This document shows positions 52,702-62,600 of a stretch of 64,000 nucleotides of DNA, piece by piece. A model generated the notes under the pieces. The model had not been told where the DNA came from. It saw only the letters and a list, made by a program, of their open reading frames with translations, and did no database searches. Position 1 is the stretch's first letter; each line of letters starts with the position of its first letter. This stretch comes from Nipponacmea schrenckii (lineage: Eukaryota; Mollusca; Gastropoda; Lottiidae): assembly GCA_030562195.1 (NCBI GenBank), contig JAUJPP010000012.1, positions 12,462,001 through 12,526,000 on the forward strand. The letters run 5' to 3'. The position numbers and the translations under genes were made by a program.

Positions 52702-53632
52702 TGCGTATGCTTCATCTGGGGCTAGTAAGGCTACGTCATCAGCATAAGCCAGGACAGAAATCTTCAATATTAACCCTTTTTGGGTCACTTGTAGAAGTAG
52801 ACGTGAGAATATTATTTCCTTTAAAATGTAGAGTCATGAAGGCACAAATATGACATTTCAGTTGAGTTTTCCAATTTTGGGTCATTTTTCTGGAAATTAT
52901 GGTAGGTAACCATATGGTAACATTGGGCCTATTTGGGTAAGTTTCAATGTGCCAAATAGCAACATTGCACGCTCTTAGATAAATACAAATAATAACAAAA
53001 GGTTGCTTTGTAATGTTTTATTTTAAAAACAAATCAGTTTTTAACACAAAAAATATGAAAATCTAAAGATTAACAACTATGAATAATGACTAGTACTTTT
53101 ATGACTATTATGATATAGTACCTTTAATGATCAAAGTTGCCATTTGGCACTCATAAAAATGACCCTAGATGTACTATGCCATATGGCTACATAATATTTG
53201 ACGATTGATTCTTGAAACAAACATTTACTTTTTTAAACAAAATGTCATTATATCCTTTTGAAGTATGTTTAAGTACTAATTAAAAATTGTATGACTCACC
53301 ATTATTGGTAGAGAAAATACTGGAATGTTAGGGTGTGATTGCGATGGCCAAGAGCACATGGAAAATTGGAATGGTGGCAGCCATTGTTCAAACACAAGAT
53401 GTCAGTACAGTCAAATGTTTTGATACTTTATATTTGTTACCAAATGTCTACTTTGTGCAACAATGGACCAAATCATCATTTTATTATATCAGTACATTTT
53501 ATGTTTATTGCCGTTCAGATTGTCAATTTCTTCTAAGAGATCATTGATAAATATGGAAAACAGTGTTGGAGATAATGTTTCACCCCTACATTTACAGGAA
53601 ACCAATCAGATTGCTTATTGTTAATATTAAAG
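52702..53632 (-). pseudogene. Non-LTR reverse transcriptase fragment, split by an insertion
   Basis: The minus strand at 52765-52702 reads ISVLAYADDVALLAPDEAYA, an intact YADD box. About 750 bp away (53620-53530) is the preceding block, SDWFPVNVGV, then in a shifted frame GETLSPTLFSIFINDLLEE. In an intact RT these lie some 30-40 residues apart, so about 650 bp were inserted between them. Confidence 0.75.
52770..53515. mobile_element. Insertion in the RT fragment, possibly piggyBac-related
   Basis: The left edge reads TTAACCCTTTTTGGGTCA (TTAA at 52770), as in piggyBac ends. Inside, GTGCCAAATAGCAAC (about 52950) and GTTGCCATTTGGCAC (about 53138) are inverted relative to each other, as are GGGTCATTTTT and AAAAATGACCC. 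The right TTAA is not found, so the class is uncertain. Confidence 0.3.
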
Positions 53633-54112
53633 AGGCCCAGGCTTGATTTGTTTCGGACAATACATCCGACAGCCTCAAACACGTGAAATCTTTTGCTTAG
53701 CTAATCAGAAATAGTCTACAGAGCTTACCTTTGAAATTTGAGCCTTCAAATTCATGTGTATCCATAATTATCCGTGTTTGAAAAATCATAACGTCTTAAG
53801 AAATTACGAACGTCCCGCCATATTGGAAAACGGTTCGTCTTGATAATCAAAGAGTTATCCTTCCCGTCGTGCAATAGCGGTCATCTATATAAATAGACTA
53901 CAACGCATTTTCAATTGTAGACTTTGTCAACAGGACACACAATTTTCAGACTGACTGGAGACCAGCCTCGTACAGCACGGAAAAAAATGAAAAGTGAAAT
54001 TTTTTGTTTGAGGTATATTTCAAGGTATTTTGTTAGAGCTTGAGTATTTCTGAGGACTGTTTAAATGTAACAAAGGCCCAAAACGACCCCTAAAAATCAA
54101 GCCTGGGCCCCT
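53632..54112. mobile_element. Non-autonomous TIR element, copy 1 (about 480 bp)
   Basis: Ends GAGGCCCAGGCTTGATTTG and AAAATCAAGCCTGGGCCCC are inverted repeats. The interior (TTTCGGACAAT, GAACGTCCCGCCATATTGG, AGACCAGCCTCGTACAGCAC) matches the copy at 54871. I see no clear target duplication here. Confidence 0.75.
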
Positions 54113-54305
54113 TACTCACAGTATGATAATAAAGTGATTTAATAGCAGTTAAAATTTACCACACAGTCCTATATTCTCCTGTGCTTTCGTAAATTCAATT
54201 ATATTTTGTTATTACCAACTTATTCTCTAACTCTACAGGGCAAAATATGACAATAAAGTGTAGTATGGTGTTGACGCAAACTGTTTCCTAGAAGAAGGTA
54301 CACAA

Positions 54306-54510
54306 TGGGTGAGGTCAAATCTCGTGTAAGTGTTCCGTGATAGTGTAAACACCGTCACAAAACATGACATTTTTACTTATTCTTCGTGTTAATATACAGT
54401 GTACTCTGGGTCCCGATATATTTCGGATTACTCAGAGTACATTGTATTATAACACCAAATTAATCGCGTAACACTAACACGGAACACTTACACGAGATTT
54501 GACCTCACCC
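54306..54510. mobile_element. Palindromic MITE with 40-bp arms
   Basis: GGGTGAGGTCAAATCTCGTG (54307) pairs with CACGAGATTTGACCTCACCC (ending 54510); the arms of 40 bp differ at one base. A second hairpin, GTACTCTG / TCAGAGTAC, lies inside (54400-54440). Confidence 0.8.
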
Positions 54511-54870
54511 ACTGTTGTCGAGGACTAACATGTTGAACAGAATCTTCAATCATCCTTTACTGGGTATAAAACTTTGCTGCATATTTTCACTATTTAAAAT
54601 AAATGAAACATAAAACAAAGGGTTCTTGTGCATAAAATCTTACCAATTGAGTGTTCAATATATTAACACCCCGGGGCAGATTCTGAGAACACAAAATTAG
54701 CAAGCAAAAAGCCTTATAGAGTATAAATATTGATAAATCAAATATTGGCAATAGTACATAAAGAAACGGCTGACTCATGTAACAAAAAAACTGATTTGTG
54801 ATGGGAAAGTCCCTCATTCTCTTGAAATTTGTTTTGCCTAAAAAATACTTCCTATTAACAAATATTTCAG

Positions 54871-55334
54871 GGGCACAGGCTTGATTTGTTTCGGACAATC
54901 ATCCGACAGCCTCAAACACATGAAATCTTTTGTTTAGCTAATCAGACATAGTCTACAGAGCTTACCTTTGAAATGTGTATAGGTATAATGGGTATACATA
55001 TTTATCCGTGTTTGAAAATCATAATGTCTTAAGATATTATGAACGTCCCGCCATATTGGAAAATCAAAGAGTTATAAATAGACTACTGCGCAGGCCCACA
55101 CTGATACAACAAAAAGAAAGTACATGTAATAACAATTGTAGATTTTGTCAACAGGACACGCAATTTTCAGACTGACTGAAGACCAGCCGCGTACAGCACG
55201 GAAAAAAAATAAAAAGTGAAATTGAGGTATATTTCAAGGTATTTTGCGATTTTCTTAGAGCTTGAGTATTTCTGAGGACTGTTTAAATGTAACAAAGGCC
55301 CAAAACGACCACTAAAAATCAAGATTGTGCCCCT
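54871..55334. mobile_element. Non-autonomous TIR element, copy 2, with long target duplication
   Basis: Ends GGGCACAGGCTTGATTTG and AAATCAAGATTGTGCCCC are inverted. TTAACAAATATTTCAG stands on both sides (54855-54870 and 55335-55350), and only once in the paralogous spacer at 16773-16788. So this element inserted after the segmental duplication. Confidence 0.85.
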
Positions 55335-55764
55335 TTAACAAATATTTCAGTGCAGATGTTTATATTTTATCAACGTACTGGCTTTCTATAAAATTTGGTG
55401 AAGATATTCAAGTTCTAAACAACCAGAAAAAATATAACATTTCGACATATTCGAGCAGACGATTGACCTTTTTATTATTTTCCTACCATGGAAAATACAT
55501 TTTGTTAGATCACTTCTGGTCTTCCTCCATTTCAATTCATCCACTTCTGTGTATATTTTAGACACTTTTGTAGTTACGGTCCAAATTCTTGGTTTATTTT
55601 CCTGGATCCACTTCATTAGCATGTAAAAGATCTACCGCTTGCTTTGTTGACATTTGGTGTACGCTGAGATTTTTACCTGTTGCCCCAGGACTCGGAAAGA
55701 CCGGCAAAGGGGGTGGTTGTGGGTGTGGGGTACCTACTTAGATTGCGATATCTGCAAACGCAGA

Positions 55765-56206
55765 TGTGCATTAAATGCTTGAAACTAAATGAGATGGAAG
55801 GGGTATTTTTTATAGTATTATTCTAGAAATTTAGAGATTATCTTTCCAGAAGTTACTAAAGGCTTCTCAACTAATATTATGATACATGACCTGTGAAAAC
55901 AGTGTGCAACAATGTATCACTTCTGGATTGTTAAAGTGGCTTCTTGATTGTTCTAGAAATATAAGTTTTATATAAATAGGCTAGTAGCTAAGGCCTCGGG
56001 GGATTCAATTAAAGTGCTTACTTACTGTATGTACAATTTGTGTATTAATATGTATATTAATATGTATATTGTATATTGTATATTATAGTGCTTATATTTG
56101 AATCAATGTGGTTTCGTTGTACATTCATAAATGGATTAAATAAATCTACAGTTACTTTTTGATCTGTGTGTCTCTGTTCTACGAGTTTCGGGAAAGAAAT
56201 ACAACA
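55765..56206 (+). mobile_element. Possible solo LTR
   Basis: 442 bp beginning TGTGCATT and ending TACAACA, with TATAAATAGG at 55971 and AATAAA at 56139, the order expected of an LTR. Homology to the A-B spacer stops exactly at its left edge. No target duplication is visible, so this remains a candidate. Confidence 0.35.
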
Positions 56207-56560
56207 GGTATAAAATATGTTTATATGTAAATTAGTATAAAGAATGTTATGTAAAATCGTGGACGTTTCGTATTAAGGTTATATTATTTCATTGTTTTGT
56301 TTTATAGCAAAAACCCCTTCACAAAATTATTATGTGTATATATTCAACAGTTAATCTTATCAGGTGTCATTTCTAAAGAGTAAAAGTTATATTTTATAGT
56401 TATTTATTATAGTTTTTTACCTAGTGTGTCAAATAAACATCCTTGTTGGCTGAATACGAATAACGCATCCTTATACCTTTTATTATTGACAATTATATTT
56501 TTAGATTCAATGTAGTAATTCCGGTTTTAGTCTGTTTTTAATTTCTTCCTGGTTGTAAAT

Positions 56561-56618
56561 ATGGCGATATCTTTTATATTTGGTGGTCTTCTGATTCACT
56601 ATTTTCTTGTTGCAAATT
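56561..56618 (+). CDS. Gene C exon 1: signal peptide
   Basis: MAISFIFGGLLIHYFLVAN followed by donor GTAAGT at 56619; 58 bp, phase 1 end, one residue different from gene B exon 1. Confidence 0.8.
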
Positions 56619-59600
56619 GTAAGTATATCAGTGATTTTATTGATCTAATATTTTTTATGCGTGTTCATGCCTTTTCCTTAAGGTCATACTGTTTACCTGG
56701 TGGTAAAACTAATCGATATATTTGCATGCCCATGCTAACTTGGCAATGTCATAATTTGTTGTACATGTATTGCCTAAGTATCATAAACTATACTTATGTA
56801 GTGATATAGAAAAGTCTCATAAAATCGGCTCTTAAAGAGCATTTTTGTAAAAAAAAAACTTGTCGAATATGTATATAAAAATATACAGTTAGTCAGTTAT
56901 TTGGTAGAAGAATGAAGAGTGATTATGTCAACAGTAAAGTGTTATTGCATTAAAGATGAACCATGACCAATGCTCTCTCTCCGTTTCCCCTAAACTGTTG
57001 ACATTTGGAACATGTTTGAATATAAGTAGAAATCTGATCAAACAAATTAGGAAAATAAATAATTTCCGCATAGTGACAACCGACGACTGCTTGGTGATTA
57101 CTGAGCTGACTGTCATGGTATAAACTGATTAGACATTGATTCCGGTATTACTTATTGAAGAGTGAAAGATTTATCTATATGAGTAAGTAGACGAAAAACA
57201 ACTGAATCACATAAAATGTATTCTTCGGATTAATGTTTGACAGTTTTGGATGACTTTTTATCAGAAGGTAAAATACCATGTTGTAAGTAATAATAAAATG
57301 AGGTGGAGTTTCCAGTTCTTAGCTCTAATCTCAACTTGTTAACGTCAATAGAAAGGTTGTTATCTATAATGATTTTCCTCTCAATGTTTATCAAGTTCCC
57401 TTTGTTAAGGAAAGTGAAAAGTTTTGAATTCTTGAAATCCAGAAACCAAAAGCTTAGATGGTACTAATAATTCAATAGGGACTTCAAACCCTCAGAGTTG
57501 TAAACTCCTCGATCTTTTTATTAATCGATCTTCTCTATTGAATTCAACACACTTTAGTAAATAACGAAAGTTTGTTACATTAATAAGAAAGCCAAACATT
57601 TCGGGTTCGGTGACACTCTAACGTTGATGCTGTAATTCTGATGGTATAATATGTTAGAGTCTTTCTTTCATTTTCATCATTTCATTGTCCACAAGCTTTG
57701 TGAGGAACCGAACCTGTTGCAACACGTAGGGTGTCTCTTTAGAGTGTCCATCGCCCTGTAGTATGTGGTAAACGAAGAAAGTTCACAGAATAAAGAGAGG
57801 TTTTATATTGTTTATATTGGTGTGATGCTGAACGCTTCTTTGAAATCTGATGTAAGGTTGCTAGAGAAGTTTAAGCAATGCAAGATTGTAGAATGGTTTC
57901 AATAATTAATTATGATGTTTATGACTCAGAATCAGGACTAAAAATGATGATCTCGTCGTGATGAGATATACAAAATGTGCGACTCTCTGGTATTTGAGAT
58001 ATAAATTCTTGTCAATATGTCTAGAAAACCGCTTGTGAAACATTGGGACCTTGTGTTAACCTGTTGAAGTAGAAATGTTTCCTCCGTGGTATGATGAAAT
58101 ATCTGACGAGCTTCAGCAGACAATGGAATAAAAAAGACTGCAGACTTTAAATAAATGCAACTACTATTGCTCCAGAATGAACTGTGTACACCTGATGGCC
58201 TTCAGATAAAATTCCTTAGCGTACCAACTAGTTTAATTCTGCATAAATGACTCTTTTTCAACTTCAGTCATTGGGTAAGGACGAATATAACTTCGATATT
58301 TATTGCGATATATCGAACCGTATCCAATTTCACCATTTAAACTGAAAGTATCTCTATAAGACGATAATTTGATTGTTCTGATTAAATACCAGAGGATAAA
58401 TAATTCTGGCGTTCTAAAGAGTTTGTCTGATTAATCAGTTCAAGATGTATCTGATACGTGAAGGTTTTCACCATAATTAAAGATTTAAAATAGACATAAA
58501 TAAGATAAGGCTTTTGCCTTAATGGGTAGAGTCCTTTTCTCTACAGCTCTATATTGAGAAAGAGTGACAATCATAAGAGAAGGACAAAAATCGGAAAACA
58601 TAGTTTGGTTAGCCCTCATATATATGTAATGACAACTACTTAAATATACTAAAATATACTTTGACAGTTTTGAGACTCTAATCAAAGATCAGAAATCTTG
58701 TCCTAGGGAAATATCTTAGTTCAATCGTTTACTTTTGAACATCAACAGTAATTCGCAAAAAAGAAACACTTAATATGCCAAAACCACAAAGAAACGTGAA
58801 GGGTTTTTTTTTTTTTTTTTTTTTTGTATAAACAATATTTTATTCAAGAATTGAAAGGGATTGGGAAACAGGCTTATTATAGTCTATGATATCCCTCTCC
58901 CGAGTTACATGAGAATATAAAACATATTTATACATAGTTATATAGAACATTAAACATATAAACAATTCCATTACTTACTTTCACACTGTTCTTTAACATA
59001 AAGAAGAATAATAAAAATGAGTATGTAAATGTTGTTCGAAAGGACTATCAATGGTTACAAAAGTCAAAATCTTTTTGTTTTTTCAATGAAGAGGCGGATT
59101 TGTTTGAATATTTGAATGTTGTCATCTGCAGATAAAGTCGGAGAGCCGTATAACAATGTTAGTATGTTTTGAAAGTGAGGTTGAAGAGTGTTGATGGTTT
59201 GTTTCCGTTCATCTGAGTACAAGGAGCAGAGTAAGAAAGAGTGGCATATGTCTTCCAAGTCGCCGCAGACACAATTAGGATTTTCAGATATATGTCTAAG
59301 GAATTTGTGTCAGTTTAAGTCGCTGCAGGATAGAGTTTTGAATGGATAATTTGTGTTTAACGTTTGCCTAAATAATAAAAAGATGGTACAATTACGACTG
59401 TTGTCCTTCACTGCCCCACAAATTGTGCGAAGTGCATCTAGTTGAAGGTGTTCCAATTTGTTTGATAATTCATCTTGTGCACCCATCCCATATTTGTTGT
59501 GGTGATTTTCGATTCAGTCTGTATTTTAGAGATTTTAAACAACTAATGAAATTGATGTGACTGTCCCATTTCGCGTATTGTTGAAAAATTAGTCCCCGAT

Positions 59601-62600
59601 GTTTGTGCTGTGCTACTTCATTTATCTTAATTGTATCTATGAAAACGTGTGGTTGTGTAGGATGCTGTTTTGAAGAGATGGTGAGTGTTTCAGTTTTGAG
59701 GGGATTAAAGGAAACCAGACATTTGTTTGCCCATTTATTTATTCTCTCAATATCAGTAAACAGTTTGGTTATTTAGATTTATTAACATGTCATGGTTATA
59801 ACAGTATACTAATTGTGATATGTTATCTATATTATAGGTAAACAGTTTGGTTATTTAGACTTATTTACATGTCATTGTTATAATAGTATACTAATTGTGA
59901 TATGTTATCTATATTATAGGTAAACAGTTTGGTTATTTAGATTTATTAACATGTCATGGTTATAACAGTATACTAATTGTGATATGTTATCTATATTATA
60001 GCTAAACAGTTTGGTTATTTAGACTTATTTACATGTCATTGTTATAATAGTATACTAATTGTGATATGTTATCTATATTATAGGTAAACAGTTTGGTTAT
60101 GCAACTATTTTACATGACATTGTTATAATAGTATACTAATTGTGATATGTTATCTATATTATAGGTAAACAGTTTGGTTATTTAGACTTATTTACATGTC
60201 ATTGTTATAATAGTTAGTAAGTGTGATATGTTATCTATATTATAGGTAAACAGTTTGGTTATGCAAACTATTTTACATGTCATTGTAAAGATGATAGATA
60301 TTGTAATTCTGATGGAACCTGTCTGTATGAATGTACCACGGGGTGGTATGGTCCTACTTGTCAAAAACGTAAGTCATGGTGAAATAGTTATTTTCAGATA
60401 TTTTATAGAACTTGAATATTTAGACCTACATAATATTATAATATAATTGAGATACTAAATGCGAATACCAGGTTAATCGATGCCAATTTAATCTGTGGTC
60501 TCCCAAAATGTTCACTAGAAAGGTCATTTACGGAAATTGCTGAAAAATAAATATTTTATCCTCTCAATAAACCAACGTTGACTCTAATATCTGATTCAAT
60601 TACATTAAATAAAAATAACAGAAGTTTAGAATCCAATTAATTTTAGCTTAGCCTTTAAAAATTTCAGGAAACATAATTAAAAGCCCACCTCAGAAATATA
60701 GACATAATTTACACATTTTTTTTATATTAAAAGTTTTACATACTGCTCTTTAATCGTTGTTCGCATACGGGTTAATATCTAGATTTATTTTGTAAAAATA
60801 TTACAATAGTATTCTTTGATCATAATATATGTATTCTTTGATCATAATATATGTATTCTTTGATCATTATATATGTATTCTTTGATCATTATATATGTAT
60901 TCTTTGATCATTACATATGTATTTTTTGATCATAATTAAGAAAATCAAACAAGTAATTGTAATAATATCCAATGAGAAAGGGGCGAAATGCATAGGGACG
61001 GAATGGGAAAGGGACGAAGTCGGAAGGGGCGAAACGGGTAAGGGGCGAACTGGAAAAGGGGTGAAATGGGAAAGGGGCAAAACGACACCAAAGAAAACAT
61101 GCGAAATATTTGTTTACGCTTGGAATGAAGGAATTGTTGTCAATCACTGCAGACTATATGTTTTTTGGGGTTTTTTTTCTGCTTAATGGTACAAATATTT
61201 AATACTTTCTTTTCGTAATATATTTTAGAGAACGTTGCACTAGGGAAACAAGCAAATCAAGTATCAACTTACAATGATCAAGGACCTGGATTAGTAGTAG
61301 ATGGTTATAGATCACAAAGTCAGTTTAGATGTATGGACACTGGTTTTTCTACTAATTCATGGTGGAGTGTAGACTTAACTAAAACATATCCTATTAGACA
61401 AATACATATTTTATATAGAAGCGGAGAATATGATGATACTTTTGGAAATAGATCTCCCGAGAAGTGTTAGTAAATTATTAATTAGTTTGTATCAACAAGT
61501 CTATGGATTATTTAAATTAATGTGGGTACTCAATTTTATGATGATGAAGTTTTTGTCGTTGTTGTTATCAAAGTTGGAAAATATGTATACTTCTCAAAGT
61601 TTCTGACAAAGGCATTTAGATATCTCATGATAGATATAAATACCCTGGTACGATTATAGATAGAGATAGGTTCTGAAACCGATATGTTTATCATAGATAT
61701 ATATTAATAAAGATTATAGATAGAGATAGGTTCTGAAACCGATATGTTTATCATAGATATATATTAATAAAGATTATGGATAGATGCTATAAAAGATGAT
61801 GCGATTTCAGTTCGATGTGGTATATATAGACACAGTTGGAAGATATTTTATACACTATAATTACAGTAATATTATTAACATGTATTTAATCTAAATATAA
61901 TAGATCTGAAGAGGATTAACGATAGAGTTGAAAGATAGCTATGTTAATTGTATAATTTGTCTATTGTAGATCTATATACTCTAAAAGGATTTCAAATAGA
62001 TGTTATACAAGCTGGTGGTACCCGAGTACAATGTTATAAACAACCTGATAATGAAGCACCATCTAGTATAGACTTCACAGTAACCTGTAGTAATACAATA
62101 TATGGTAGTAGAATCAATATCTCCAGTACTATTTATAACTATAATATTTTCTATGTTTTTTGTGAAGTAGAGGTTTATGGTAAGAATAAGTAACATTGGT
62201 AATGTCCAACTTTTATATCAATGAGGATAATTATTTTATTTTTATCTTTGTCAATCGATAGAGAAAACTCTTAATATTATTTGAATTCTCTTTTACATAG
62301 AGATACATCTGTATCTTGTATTCACTGACAGGCTATAATATTGGACACATCTTTAGATTTGTGACTATACAAACATAAGGACTCTAGAATATTGTAATAA
62401 GCGATAAGAAAAAATAGGTTCACAAGGGGGAAAAATTATTGTGAAGATGTTAATACGAATTATTCACCCGATTCGCCTATTGTTAGCTGCTCCTAGCACG
62501 GAATTGTTAGTGTCTATTAGCGCTAGAAGCAATAACAAAGGCGCCTTTCCGCCTTCAGAGGTAAATGTTAGTTGCTACCAACAGCTAACAAAGGCTAACA

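Noticed and set aside
53335..53520. Cys-rich readings such as CDCDGQEHMENWNGG as a piggyBac zinc finger
   Set aside because: Frames are short and broken and the Cys spacing does not clearly fit the family; only the TTAA edge is suggestive.
55823..55958. TTCTAGAA palindromes as heat-shock elements
   Set aside because: Two short palindromes in AT-rich DNA inside a candidate solo LTR are too little evidence.
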